A DNA stretch of 64,000 nucleotides from Meandrina meandrites. Lineage: Eukaryota; Cnidaria; Anthozoa; Scleractinia; Meandrinidae. The DNA lies in contig OY855915.1 of NCBI GenBank assembly GCA_963693305.1, positions 8,383,607-8,447,606 of the forward strand. The letters are read 5' to 3'. This document shows positions 12,353 through 23,654 of the stretch, piece after piece (within the stretch, counting starts at the first letter, position 1; each line of letters starts with the position of its first letter). The notes beneath the pieces were generated by a model. It made no database searches and was not told the DNA's origin. It saw nothing but the letters and a program-made list of their open reading frames with translations. The position numbers were made by a program, and so were the translations under genes.

Positions 12353-13984
12353 AACCCATATATATTGAGGCTGTCAGAGTTCGTTAACGTAGGTACGCAA
12401 GACGTGCAAAGTCCAGTAAATTTTAAGACATTTTTTCTGACGAACGCAAACAAAGGCAGTTGCAATGTTTCAAATTTGTAACGTGTAACGATAAGTTTTA
12501 AGGCTGTTGGATGCTTATTTGCCTGTACTTGGGAACTCGGCAAATATCTCGGTTAACAGCTTAAGCTCTTCACGGGCGGACGAACAAAATGGTTTGGCAA
12601 ACAATGCGATTCGTTGCGAAGCGGGGAAATAACTCGGTAGAGCCATGGGCTTAGCAGCCAGCACTCGTTACAGCATGCCAGAGGTACAGGGATCTTGTTC
12701 CTCCGCTTAACTTCGCGATAACGCAGCAGAAAACCAGGAAACGTCGTTAGAACTCAGCAAAATCTTCTTTATTGTAGATGATACTTTACACTAACGCATA
12801 GTACAAACTGCTAAAGGTAATCCCTAAGGTCATCATCAGCATAATCATCGAGGTAATCGTCAAGACAATCGATTTGCAATAGTCTACGCGTTACTTATAT
12901 AGTAACCTAGGTAAATACAGTTGTCTTTCACTAGTGAATTCTGATACAAAAGAGATCTATTATACATGAACGAAAGTTAGTTTTTCATGCCGAAGATTGA
13001 TGTATTTTCCAGAATATAGTATTTCTCATTGGCTAAGTTATAATTAAAAATCCAGATTAACTTTTGAACGTTAACCTTGAGGAATACAATGCAAGAATAA
13101 AAGGTTTCTTTTAAAATGCAAAATCTATTACGTTTATGAATAGATTGACCTTTTAGTCTATTTGCAAAGCATAGGCATATGTTCTTTTCAATTCTTTTCC
13201 TAATATAAACTTCTGTAACTGTATCTATTGTATCTTCTGTAGAAGTATTGTTATAATCAGTATCTTTAGTTTTTTCCTACGCAAATTCAAGGTATTTTCT
13301 GGTTCTGAGGTATTTTCTGAGTTCGTTTCGTTATACTTCAGTAGGAGTCTTATTCTTCTCATGACAAACGCCAGAAAATACACTCCTACTCAATTTTCTG
13401 GTTGTTTAGTAATCAGGCGCTAAATCCCGTCTCTAATCATTGACTGAGCCCATGGTACAACTGGTAACATTTGTGTGACAAACCTGACGTTAATAGACGC
13501 GGAAGGCACAGTATTTCTGGTTCGATTCAAAACTCATTCCTGTCTTTAGCCTTAATGTGAAATCGTGATCCCTGAGCCTAGAGAAATTAAGTTGTCGCTT
13601 TGCCTACCAGTCACAAATAGTAATAGGAGTACATGACTGTATTTGACGCATGACATCGTTTGCGCTTTTCCTAAATGGACACTATGAATTTTTAATGTAA
13701 CGCAATGGAGCCTGTCCCATGTTTTAGCAATAACAGCACTGTTGTGGCTTAAACCGGACTTTAGGTAGCTTTAAAAATGTACAATCAAAATGGAGATAAA
13801 AACATCGCTAGATAAGCATTTTTATTTTATAAATAACCTAAGCCTGATTTAAAGAACCTCCTTTATCAATAAAGGAAACGCAATCAAAAATAGCCTAAAA
13901 AGTTGGTTTTCCATATCTGCCTAATTCAATTTACTGTTATTTTACTGCCCTACCACTTTTTTGCTTGGGTTAAATTTTTTAGAG
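12353..13984. other. Remnant of the second duplicated gene's 5' region; otherwise no gene
   Basis: Positions 12385-12470 match 33080-33150, and 13365-13715 match 33310-33905, the region that in unit B carries an X-box-like motif and an open first exon. Here about 245 bases are missing between the GACTGAGCCCA landmark (13440) and the remnant of the exon end (about 13455-13515), so promoter motif and start codon are gone. The rest (12500-13360) is AT-rich with nothing recognised. Confidence 0.6.
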
Positions 13985-14402
13985 CTCCAGATGGCTGGAT
14001 ATTTTATGACTTTTACCACTTGAAAGCAACAAACCGCGTCTACTCTTGCATATACACGAAGTCAAAGGCTCAGCAAAGCTGCGCGGCGACAGTATTTTTC
14101 GCAGGCGTTCTCACCGTACCTACCGTACTGCCAAAGATCACTTTAGAAGGGTGTCTCTCTTCTCTCGCTGTTGGGGGCGGGGAGAGAGAGACCCTGGGAA
14201 CGAAGTTGTGTATTATGAGGCCTTTGATCTTATCGTCAGTGTTGTTGACAAGCGCTTTAACCAGGAAAGCTTCAACTCCTTCGCCCAGTTGGAGACTCTC
14301 TTGGTTAAAGCTGCTAATAGTAACGACTATGAGTCAGAGTTCAACTTCCGGAAGCATCGTACTGCCAAGATGTTGATACTGGGACGCTACCCGGGCAGCT
14401 AA
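13985..14402 (+). mobile_element. Fragment of a hAT-like or FLYWCH-type transposon protein
   Basis: Two overlapping plus-strand frames hold short domain-like pieces. In the frame of 13903-14376, the segment at 13985-14100 (APDGWIFYDFYHLKATNR followed by spaced Cys) resembles a FLYWCH-type zinc finger. In the frame of 14046-14402, the segment at about 14205-14335 (YYEAFDLIVSVVDKRFNQ, then QLETLLVKAA) resembles the motif before the catalytic region in hAT-type proteins annotated as ZMYM1-like. Both are broken shortly after. This is from recollection of family motifs, not alignment, so it is a decayed fragment at best. Confidence 0.45.
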
Positions 14403-16583
14403 GTGTTTTGGAAGCTTAGTGAAAGATATCGTGTTTCGACGATATCCTGTCGGCGGTGACGAAGGTTCCAGAACCAGAGAAGAAGCTCGTTTAGGAAGTC
14501 CGAACTATCTGCTGACTGCTTGCTGTAAATCCTGCTACCAACGCTGCTGGCGCCTTCCCGCCTTCCCAAGACCCCCTCAATTTCCCTTCGCTCGCTTCGC
14601 TCGCCCTTGCCCGCTTTTCGCCTTACTGACTGTTCGAGAGCCTCGAACAGGCTATAGCAGCCTAGCCGTGTCGAATGACGGCAAGCAGAGAACAGAGACC
14701 AATGGGGCCTCAACAGACAGTGATTGTTATAGCCGACGTCGCACAAGAGTTTATTTCTCGCAACGAGAGTCGTGCAAGAGAAGTTTTTGCAACTTCAAAA
14801 CACAAGGAGCTTAGGTAGTTTTATTTGACATATTTACTGTATTGGGGTTGTATAAATGATGGCATACAAATGCATGATAAATGGCGGCACAATGGCCCCT
14901 AGTGCTTGTTTATCTTGGCCAAATATTGTTGAAAATTGTTTGTCTCGCCGGCCAGATTTTTAGCCCTACCACTTTGAAATGGTCTCCGCGGTCCCTGACA
15001 TGAGCAATCCGACTGTTGTTGCCAGCCAAAATATAATGGTCGTGTTATGCTCAGTGTACTCGGAGACGAATCCGATTAAAAAACGGACTCGTTCTTCATA
15101 TAGCAATAAACATACAGTCATTTATCATCATTAATTAACTTTCAGCGGACAAAACGATGGAACACTAGCCCTGCATCAGAACAAGAAGCTATTGTTTGAC
15201 ATGTTTGTGCCAATGTTAAAATTTTGTATGAGGCCTTGATTGGAGTCTGGTAAGTGTATTGTCTATAATGCACTAAGTCCTAAAGCTTATCCTCTCTTCA
15301 TACCTTTAACTTGTGTAACAGGCATAAACACTTTAATATTCAAACCTGATTTAAAAATCCTTTCATATAATGATCAAGTGAACTCATGATCGAATAAAAC
15401 AAATGCCTTGTAACGAGAATTGTGTATTACGTGGCTTCGACTAAGTTGATCACCAAAGCCGGAAAACTGTAATAAGAGGCTGCTTCTACAACAAGTTTTT
15501 TTTTTTCATACAAAGCGTAGGTAAATTGACTGCGGAGTTGCTTGAATGTATATGTAATTAATTGGTGAATTTTTTTTTTCGTCCTTAATCGTTAATTACT
15601 TTCTTTTTTATCTCGTACTAAGCAAAACAATGAAAGAAAATGTGTAGGTTAGGTTAATTTTCTTTTTTCCTCTTCACCTACCGCCTCGAAAAGCTACGCT
15701 GATTGCGGGACTGATGAAAAACACTGTAAAAATTCGGTGTGAAGTAAAGTTCACCGCGGTCAAACTTCTGAGGCTGTTTTTGTTTTCTTATTTCGAGAGA
15801 AATCATTCGCGTTGACGTGGAAACATCGGTAAGGATATATAAAATAGCTGCCGAGGGTAAATATATTTTTCAGTTCCCTCCTGCGGGATTCTTTACTTTT
15901 AAAATGCTCCGCACCCGAACAAAATTGCTTTGACAATGGCGCCGACAGTCGGCATTTCGCCATTTTCAAACACTTTAATAGAACTTTTTTAGTAAAGTTC
16001 CAAACAATTTAGTAAACCAGGAGAATACTTGTTAAGTATCGAACTTTGAACAGTGAAAATGAAAACCTTATCTTTGAAGTAGTTTTCTTATTTTTTACGT
16101 TTTACTGCGGTGAAGAAGTAAAGTTTCGTCTTGTTGCTGTTGCTAAGATAATGGGAAACAAAATTCTGGATACCAGGACTATCAGTTTGATGCCCCTGAT
16201 CAAGGACGTATGCACAACGGAACTCGTTCAAAGCTTACCCGCCCATAGCAGCTGCTTTCAATGAGGGACACAATAGTTGAAAAATTTAAGTTTGTGCAAT
16301 TTCAACCCTTTAAGCCGCAATATTCACACAAAAAAATTATCGTCGCTGATCTCCATACAGTTTCTTAAAGTATTAGTTAGGAGAAGTTTTTAGAAGATTA
16401 AAGCAATTTCCCTTTGGTTATTATTTTGTCAATTCTTGTAATTTTCTTTCTTGATTATGTATTGATACTGTGAGGATAAATTAGATGCTTGCGCTGGTCA
16501 CTCCTGTGACTTAACTGGTTAAAACTGTTTTATTGGAGAGCTCTTAACACATAGCTGTAACACATCTTTTTCTTCTTAACTCA
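14403..16583. other. No gene recognised
   Basis: Between 14410 and 14820 the sequence is GC-richer and open in several frames on both strands, but no domain is recognisable; open frames there probably follow from composition and from the simple run near 14590 (CGCTCGCTTCGCTCGC). From 14830 to 16500 it is AT-rich without supported exons. The last about 80 bases (16505-16583) match 160-240 and mark the start of unit B. Confidence 0.5.
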
Positions 16584-16900
16584 TGTCCAATACACCCGCA
16601 CTGTAACGATCCGTTAAAAGCAAATTCAGTTCGTTCGATCCGTACGGATCGTTGAAGACCCTTGCGGTTCGTAGAGAAGAGTTTCAGTTCGTCCGATTGG
16701 TACGGATCGTTAAGTGCCCTTGCGGCCCGTAGAGTAGAATTTACGGATCGTATATTGCATCTCATTAAATCAAAGAGGCCATGTGTGTTACGGATCGTTC
16801 GATTCGCAATTCGTGCATCTCATTAAATCAAATCAAAGAGGCCATGTGAGTTAACGGATCGTTCGATTCGCAGTTCGTGCATCTCATTAAATGAACAATC
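16584..16900. repeat. Left terminal and subterminal repeats of the 11.7-kb element
   Basis: Repeating blocks contain ACGGATCGTTCGATTCGCA and TGCATCTCATTAAAT (two full copies at about 16755-16830 and 16815-16890), and CCTTGCGG followed by CGTAGAG (two copies). The palindromic core ATCCGTACGGAT recurs. The same motifs appear inverted at the right end. Confidence 0.85.
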
Positions 16901-17425
16901 CTTGCTCGAAAGGGAATATTGATCGTAGCAAGAGTGCGCTAGTAGAACAGACAAGATATAAGTGTATATTCTTCGTTCTAAACGTGGAAAACACCAGAAA
17001 TGCTTTCTATAAAACGCGCACGATTCGTAATCCTTGCACGAAAGGGAATATTGATCGTAGCTGCTAGAGTGCGGTAGTAGAACAGACAAGATGCAAGTGT
17101 ATATTCTTCGTTCTAAACGTGGAAAACACCAGAAATGCTTTCTATAAAACGCGCACGGTTCGTAATCCTTGCACGAAAGGGAATATTGATCGTAGCAAGA
17201 GTGCGCTAGTAGAACAGACAAGAGGCAAGTGTATATTCTTCGTTCTAAACGTGGAAAACACCAGAAATGCTTTCTATAAAACGCCCGTGGCTTAAAATTC
17301 TGGTTCGCAATTCTTCCTCGAAAGGAAATATTGGTCGTAGCAAGTGCGCTAGTAGACAACATTTAAGTGTATATTCTTTGTTGTAAATGTGGAAAAACAC
17401 CAAAATTGTTTTCTTATAAAACGCG
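16900..17425. repeat. Tandem array of ~130-bp units (4 copies)
   Basis: Four consecutive copies of a unit containing GAATATTGATCGTAGC, GTGTATATTCTTCGTTCTAA and CCAGAAATGCTTTCTATAA. The copies start at about 16905, 17035, 17165 and 17300, the last being more diverged. A 179-codon open frame on the minus strand is produced by the repetition and is not a gene. Confidence 0.9.
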
Positions 17426-17440
17426 TGCGAGCAGTCTCTC

Positions 17441-17526
17441 TTTTGCTGCGAAAATCGACGAACGGTAAGCGGCAAATCTCTCATCCCGGCCTCGCCGCTT
17501 ACCGTTCGTCGATTTTCGTAGCAAAA
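17441..17526. repeat. Foldback
   Basis: Arms TTTTGCTGCGAAAATCGACG onward to GGTAAGCGGC, repeated in reverse complement after a loop of about 20 bases (AAATCTCTCATCCCGGCCTC). It directly follows the last unit of the 130-bp array. Confidence 0.9.
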
Positions 17527-17870
17527 GTGCGCCAGTAGAAACAGACAAGATATATATAATAAAATCTTATTTTATTTAAAGGAAGCACTTTACTGTTACG
17601 ATTGCATGTCTGTATTAATTTTGTCATTATAAAGATGTAATAAACATATGCAGAAGACCGTTTCTTCAAAAATGTGGTCTCCTTTCTAGCGTCGAGGATT
17701 TTAAAAATGAACATTTAAAATTACTGCTTGTTACTATTATGTTCCTTAGTGGTGTGACATGCTCTTATAATTCTACCCCAAAAGCCTGTTTATTTATTTT
17801 ATAACTGTTTCTAATTGTTTTATAGAGGCTATATGATCATTCTAATAACTGGTTCGCTAAAAATTACTTT

Positions 17871-18041
17871 CAGTGGCAGATCCAGACCTTCAGCTAAGGA
17901 GGGGCCTGCTTGACTATGAATCTTGAATTCTGCGAAGATAATTTAATTGTGGCTCTTAATTCAAAGAAAATGTGCTATTTCCCAAAAAAAAATAAGGTGG
18001 GGTCTCGAGCCCTTCGGGACCCTCCCCTGGATCTGCCAATG
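17871..18041. mobile_element. Small MITE with CAGTGGCAGATCCAG ends
   Basis: The left end reads CAGTGGCAGATCCAG and the right end is the reverse complement of CATTGGCAGATCCAG. ACTTT lies immediately outside both ends and may be a five-base target duplication. A further end fragment (GATCCGCCACTG) is at 18158-18169. The internal 171 bases have no coding capacity. Confidence 0.7.
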
Positions 18042-18275
18042 ACTTTTATTTATCAGAGGAACTGAACTCTGAAAATGTTTGACACTCCTTTGCAATTGAT
18101 CATGAGATGCTTCTATATATCCTACAATGGAAGAATTAAAAAATGAACATTCAAAAAGATCCGCCACTGATTTTATCAGAGGAAACTCTTAAAATGTTTA
18201 ACACTCCTTTGCAACTGGTCATGGTGTGTTTTTTTATATATATATCTTACAATGGAAGAATATAAAAATGAACAT
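18042..18275. repeat. Direct duplication of ~110 bp
   Basis: Sequence from about 18045-18150 (TTATCAGAGGAA, then ACACTCCTTTGCAA, ACAATGGAAGAAT and AATGAACATT) recurs at 18172-18275 with scattered changes. The second copy contains a short (TA)n run. Confidence 0.75.
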
Positions 18276-18488
18276 TTTAAACCATGCACTGTACATGTAT
18301 CAATGATGTAAAAAGTGAATATTTCAATTGCAAGCTATATATGCTGTGTTGTTGTTGATATTGTGCTGTTGTATAAAATAATCATGCCTACATCAAGAGT
18401 CAGGTGATTTGAAATTTCTACATGAGGGAGCGTCTAGAGTATAAATTTCTAAAGGAAAGCTTGGAGCTTAATTGTAATTTAGGGGATG

Positions 18489-18521
18489 GAAACGGGGGGG
18501 GGGGGGGGGGGGGGGGGGTAC
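18489..18521 (+). repeat. Poly(G) tract, paired with a poly(C) tract downstream
   Basis: About 30 consecutive G at 18496-18518, matched by a run of about 17 C at 18690-18705. Exact lengths in an assembly are unreliable for such runs. Open frames of glycine or proline across them are artefacts. Confidence 0.9.
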
Positions 18522-18838
18522 CAGTATGGAAATTTTGTGGAGCTGCACATTTCCTTAAAATAATGGAGGGTCTTAAAAATTCACTTTGCAAATTACAAAG
18601 GATTATTTGATATAGGTAACATTTATTAATAACAATGTGTTTCCAGAAATTATCGATACCATGCCCACAAAGAGATTTTTCTGAGGGACCCCCCCCCCCC
18701 CCCCACCCCTCCTGACATTCCAATTAACATAAATACATTTCCCTACATTTTTTGGCCTTTCAGATCACCTCCATCCCCAGGTTTAAAAGATTGCCTTTCT
18801 ATTTATATCTTCATTGTGGTTGTCCACATCATATAACA

Positions 18839-20250
18839 CCTGGCGTTACCAATCGATGAAGTTGATGATCGATTAAAATCGATATCAATTGATGGCAATC
18901 GATATCAATTAATTGGCCATGTTCTAAATGAGCAGGGGACTGGGTAAGAACATATTTTTTCTTGGTACGAACATTCAATATCGATTGAATTGAAAATGGG
19001 GCACGTCATCTGAAAGAGCATCCAAAAATTAGTAAATTCACCAAATTTGATGGTTATTGGTTTAAACGCAAAGGCATGGCACACTTTTAAAATAATAGAG
19101 CTTAGTATGGATTGGAGGACGCCTGTCCCTCCAATCCATACTAAGTGTACCATGCCTTTGGGTTTAAACCAATAACCGTCAAATTTAGTGAATCTACTAA
19201 TTTTTGGATGCTCTTTCAGATGACATGTCCCATTTTTCAATTCAATCGATATTGAATGTTTGTACCGAGGAGAAAATATGTTCGTACCCAGTCCCCTGCT
19301 CGTTTAGAACATGGCTAATTGATTGATATTGATAATCGATGGCCAATCGATGACAAAGGTTTTTGTGACCTTATCGATTGGCATCGATTATTATCGATCA
19401 GCATTGATTATTATCGATTGGCATCGATTATTATCGATTGTCATTGATTGCTATTGATTGTAATTGATTGTTATTGATTATCCCAATACAGTTTTTGTAC
19501 TCTCTAAATTATCTTAAGCCCAGTTTATGATTCAGTGTTCTTTCCAAAATACAAGAAGGAGATTACTTTGCCAGATTCAACAATTTTACAAATTATAAAG
19601 ATCGCATTTATATATTATCTAATGTTTCTGGATTGTCCTTTCCCTGTCTTGGCATCTCCATCTCCCCTTTCCGACCCTCTTGATCCACCACGGTAGCTCC
19701 TATCACACCCAGGTGTCCCGGTACTAGCGGATGAGCATGCTACAATTTAATTCAAATTTGAATTTGTTTTGTATTGTTAGATTCACATGTTTGGTTGACT
19801 TTCACTGGGTTGCCTAATGCTTACAATACTCAAATGCATACTTAAATTGACTGATGTTGAATACATCCATTTCAGTTTTATGTGCACATCAGCTATCTTT
19901 CAAACAACATACATCAGAAATAAATTCAATGCATAAGTGATTTACTCTCCACAGAGGTTTTTTCCAATTTATTCTAGCTTCTAAACTCAAGTGAAATTGA
20001 GTTGCAAAGTGGTGAAACACGAGACATACACGAGGCGGCAAAAACTCACCGCTACGCGACTTGTTTGTCCTCGCTTCGTGGCTCAATTTCACTTGGAACT
20101 TCAATCGATGCCAATTGATGAAATTTTTGTGACTATCGATTGGTCATCGATTTGCCGATACCAATCAATATCAATTAGCTAATTTTATCGATTGATATCA
20201 ATTTATTGATTGAATTTCTGATCATCCATTTCATCGATTGGTAACGCCAT
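18839..20250. mobile_element. MITE-like element rich in ATCGATTG motifs
   Basis: The left end is CCTGGCGTTACCAATCGATG and the right end, at 20231-20250, carries the inverted GGCGTTACCAATCGATGAA. Between the ends are many degenerate copies of ATCGATTG and CATCGATTAT (clusters at 18850-18905, 19320-19485 and 20100-20250). It contains a long palindrome (18909-19321) and half of a 167-bp direct repeat. No transposase is visible, so it is non-autonomous. Confidence 0.75.
18909..19321. repeat. Long palindrome with ~190-bp arms
   Basis: Left arm 18909-19105 and right arm 19128-19321 are reverse complements at roughly 90 percent by eye, for example AACATGGC with GCCATGTT and GAGCAGGGGACTGGGT with ACCCAGTCCCCTGCTC. 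The centre is GGATTGGAGG...CCTCCAATCC around 19110-19135. Confidence 0.9.
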
Positions 20251-20585
20251 CGATTCATATGTTTTGTTATATACAACAAAACTTTGACAGCCAAGAGAAT
20301 AACTTCAGTGTTGACATCCTGTAATTAAAATGGAAGAAAATTGGTATTAATTCTTTATTTTGACAATGGTTGGTCTTAACATTTGCCTTTGGATTCAAGG
20401 GTTGTCTGCTCAGTGTATGCTACAATTTAATTCAAATTTGAATTTGTTTTGTATTGTTAGATTCACATGTTTAGTTGACTTTCACTGGGTTGCCTGATGC
20501 TTACAAAACTCAAATGCATACTTAAATTGACTGATGTTGAATACATCCATTTCAGTTTTATGTGCACATCAGCTATCTTTCAAAT
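19737..20585 (+). repeat. Pair of ~167-bp direct repeats
   Basis: The segment 19737-19904 recurs at 20417-20585 with only a few differences. Both begin ATGCTACAATTTAATTCAAA and end CAGCTATCTTTCAAA. The 510 bases between hold a Cys-free palindromic motif (AAGTGAAATTGAG at 19990 with its complement at 20082) and the right end of the ATCGATTG element. It may have arisen when that element or a neighbour inserted and carried target sequence. Confidence 0.85.
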
Positions 20586-20905
20586 CATTTGACATTCACT
20601 TTTAAAAAACCTTTTGCCCATGCTGTCTAAATAGGTTAATCACAAAAGTTTTATTTCAGGGTCTGTTTCATGGCAGATCTATGTAAATGATCATGAAAAT
20701 TAATGTTCCGTTCATTTTATTGATACTGATGGAATTTTCTACTAAATATAACTTTTTTCTTCACTAATCTTGAAACTTGTTATTCGTTTTCATCTTAGGA
20801 ATCAGGTGAAGTATTAAAATAGTACCTTCACAGTTGTGTTCACATACTTCATCAGTATCATATTTAATGTAATTGAATAACTTATTGGATAGAAATTGCA
20901 GTTAC

Positions 20906-21094
20906 CTGCAGTTTATTGCTTTTGTGTGGATTGCAATTTGCCTTGCACCATCCATCCATGTGGTTCTGAAAGTGGAACTAATCCACCACCATCTCCATTG
21001 CTGCCATGCGCTTGGATGTTGCTGTGATGGTACTTCGCACTGGATTTTTTGAAAACTTTTTCAAGTGACAAGCATCGTCATAACAAAATGCTTT
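20906..21094 (-). pseudogene. Transposase exon remnant (possibly KDZ-like), one in-frame stop
   Basis: Read on the minus strand, an acceptor TTCCAG precedes 21094 and a donor CTGCAG|GTAACT follows 20906, giving a 63-codon exon in phase 0. It contains FCYDDACHLKKF and, after a TAG stop, FHFQNHMDGWCKANCNPHK. A D-x-CH-type block followed by a His/Cys-rich NH.D.WC..NC block is what I recall of transposases often annotated near the Kyakuja-Dileera-Zisupton group, but the assignment is uncertain. The stop sits just before FHF, so the copy is dead. Other exons were not found. Its position inside the 11.7-kb inverted-repeat element suggests it may be that element's own transposase. Confidence 0.5.
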
Positions 21095-21169
21095 CTGGAA
21101 TAGAGGATACATAAATTAATGTGAATAATTGAACTCAGGTTATATATTCAATATGTATTGCAGTGCAAC

Positions 21170-21350
21170 TACAGTTGAATCCCGATAACTCGAACCCTCA
21201 ATAACTGGAACCACCCATTAACTCGAACCTTTTCCAATTCCCCTCCAGGTAATTTTCTTCCTAATTTTACCCTCGATAACTCGAACCCCCTGATAACTCA
21301 AACCTTATTCGATTTCCCTTGAAGGTTCAAGTTATCGGGATTCAACTGTA
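21170..21350. mobile_element. Tigger/pogo-like MITE with TA target duplication
   Basis: The ends read TA followed by CAGTTGAATCCCGATAACTC, and the inverted copy followed by TA. Between them CTCGAACC-type motifs recur. CAGT...ACTG ends with a TA duplication are characteristic of pogo/Tigger-derived MITEs of the Tc1/mariner superfamily. Confidence 0.85.
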
Positions 21351-21789
21351 CTATATGTGGACCCACCCACACAATTTTAAGGTTTACGGGCTTTGAGAGG
21401 TCCATGTCTGCCAAACTTGGCACAATTATATTATTAATTTATTTTTTCTTCCGTATTATTCAATGTACCAGTAATTTCTGAAATATAAATTGTGTAATGA
21501 ATTGTTTGTGTAATCTTAATTACCTGGGTTCATTTAGCTAAGTTGTCTCGGTGGTGTCCCTGAAAATAGTCTTGCTGTTAAAATCTTTGTGGAGGGGAGG
21601 GTATCAATATCTTTTGTAGGGCCTCCTAATCACTAATAGGAGGAAACTAAATTTGCAAATTTGAAATACTTTGCACTCATTTAAGATAGCAGGTTAACAT
21701 GGTGTAACATTAAAGGGCATTTGGCATTACTTTTGAGGTAGTATAGTATTGAATTACACTTAATTAATTTGAGTTCTAAACATACCTAT

Positions 21790-22210
21790 GCTCCCAGGGG
21801 AGGGGTACTCAGGATTTCAAGTGACAGGGATGATAGAAGGATTTTTTTAGGGTTTGAGATTTTCAATTCTGGGATTTTTTTGGGTAGGAAAATTTGGCAA
21901 GCATATTTTTGGTGCGCTTGATTTAAGTAGGGATTTTTTTGGGTGTTACTGACCTAGGCAAAGTGCTCTTGGATGTCCCTAGTGTTGTTAAACCAGATGA
22001 AGGAAAGATTATTCAGATGATATGATGAGTAAACAAACACAAACAGTCATTCAATTTCTAATGTTTTTAATGTTTAAATTTTTTTCAGAAATTCGGCATG
22101 GGATTTTTTAGGGGTTAATTCTTGGTCCAGGGATTTTTTTGGGTTTTGTTGGAAGCCCTAGGGATTTTTTGGGTCTTGATTTTTGCTCTCATTCGATCAT
22201 CCCCGTGTTT
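21790..22210. repeat. Repeat with GGGATTTTTTTGGG motifs, split
   Basis: Motif GGGATTTTTTTGGGT occurs about six times between 21835 and 22180, with a non-repetitive interval at 21960-22095. The start (CTCCCAGGGGAGGGGTACTC) and end (TCCCCGTG) look like repeat boundaries. No coding capacity. Confidence 0.55.
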
Positions 22211-22339
22211 ACATTTACAAAGTATATTTGTAATCATGGTAACTACCCAGTCATCTTTCTGTCTCATTATCAGTGAATGGAAATAGAACTTCTAAATTTG
22301 TTAATGTATGTTTCATATAACATGAAACCTAATTGGGTG

Positions 22340-22412
22340 TACAGTCGACTCTCTCTAAGACGGACACCGTCGGGACCGGCCCAAACTGTCCGTCTTATAG
22401 AAAGTCTCCGTA
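22340..22412. mobile_element. Tigger-like repeat end (related to 36567-36742)
   Basis: Begins TACAGTCGACTCTCTCTAAG and contains GACGGACACCGTCGGGACCGG, then CTGTCCGTCTTA. The same motif set is present at 36567-36742, where it interrupts a SINE. Only one end is recognisable here. Confidence 0.6.
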
Positions 22413-23654
22413 ACGTGACAGCAGTAATTCTGAGATAATAATATACTGAACCTCTTCACAATGAATATGCCTCTGTTCTAAGTTACTTTATATAAAGTTA
22501 TTTACCTAAACAAAACCTACAAACCAGAACAAAAATAATATTATAAAACTGACTCTTTTGTCTACAGTATTACACATACAGGGGGTTTACTGACTCTTTA
22601 CTGTACTCCGAACAATGAAGCAGTCATCTTCCTATAAACTGAAACACGTCTCTCACCTCAGTGTTTAAGCAAATATGCATTGTCAATTTGTATTTGAAGG
22701 GAACTTCCTAGCTGTGAAGTGGCTAAGCTGGTGACCACATTGCGAAATAAATAATCTTATAGTTGAGACAGCAAGAGGAAGCAGCAAGGAAATTACAGTG
22801 GCAAAAGCTGTAGTTCAGCTAAGATAGCAATCTCAAAATAACTGTTCTAGGTTAACAGTACATTGTACTGTATTCTGTTTTCTTTTCCAAGTAATGTTTT
22901 GAATGCAACAATGACTGATTTACATTCTAACTTGCAACCGACTAGATAAGTGCCAGAGCTGCCAATTAAAATTCTGGTTTTAAACAAAGAGTCATGTACC
23001 ATAAACACCCGCAGATAAGCCGCACCCTGAATTTGGCAACTCAAATTCAGTTGGGCTTCAAACTTCAGAGTTCGCATGTTATTGATAGGTATTTTAATTA
23101 GAGGAAGTGTATACTTTCACACCTGTTTGCACACAATTAATTATGCAAATTACCATCATGTGTCAAGCCAATGAAGCGTAATTTTTACAACTTTGTGACA
23201 TTTAACTGATAGAAGAACGGTCATCACAACGAATAGAGTGCACAATCATGATAATTTGCTGTAGAATTAATTGATCTTTGCTCCACATAGCATGTATTTT
23301 GTGCAGTAAATAAATTTTATTGTCTTTATTCAATGAATTAATTTCGGGCTACCACCTCAGAGCTTAAGGCTAGTAAAATGGAATAACAGCTTGCCCTTCG
23401 TCTCACCCTGCAGAGGTGAACACATTTCCATGTTGAAATTCTTATATCATTATATTGCCTCTGTTGAAAATTGCACAAATGGTTAACAGCAAAAATGTGT
23501 GCCTGGAGAGTAAGTGAAAAGGTTAAAAGCAAATTATGTGTTATTACTCAATTTGTTGAAATTTACTACTTCCTTTCCAGTTAGACTACTTGGAAAGGAG
23601 ATAAAACAAAATTTGAAGTAACCTAGTTTCCAAAAATTAAGTTCTTTAGTGTTT

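Larger units (their letters stand above)
160..13715. repeat. Tandem segmental duplication, unit A (degenerate copy)
   Basis: Segments of this stretch recur in the same order in unit B. Positions 160-260 match 16505-16583 continued at 28276-28300. Positions 340-3480 match about 28410-31770 and include the TRIM-NHL gene, its 3' flank and its upstream region. Positions 12385-12470 match 33080-33150, and 13365-13715 match 33310-33905. The material between 3480 and 12385 has no counterpart in unit B and is largely mobile-element sequence. The match is by eye: gene parts look about 85-90 percent identical and flanks less. The true left boundary may lie before the window. The collinear order makes duplication far more likely than independent repeat insertion. 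Confidence 0.8.

Noticed and set aside
14399..14814. Overlapping open frames on both strands, possible small gene
   Set aside because: No start context, domain or splice pattern; openness on both strands fits GC-richer composition.
16823..17362. 179-codon minus-strand open frame with three near-identical repeats, looking like a repeat protein
   Set aside because: It follows exactly from the 130-bp tandem array; 130 is not a multiple of three in all units and the peptide has no domain character.
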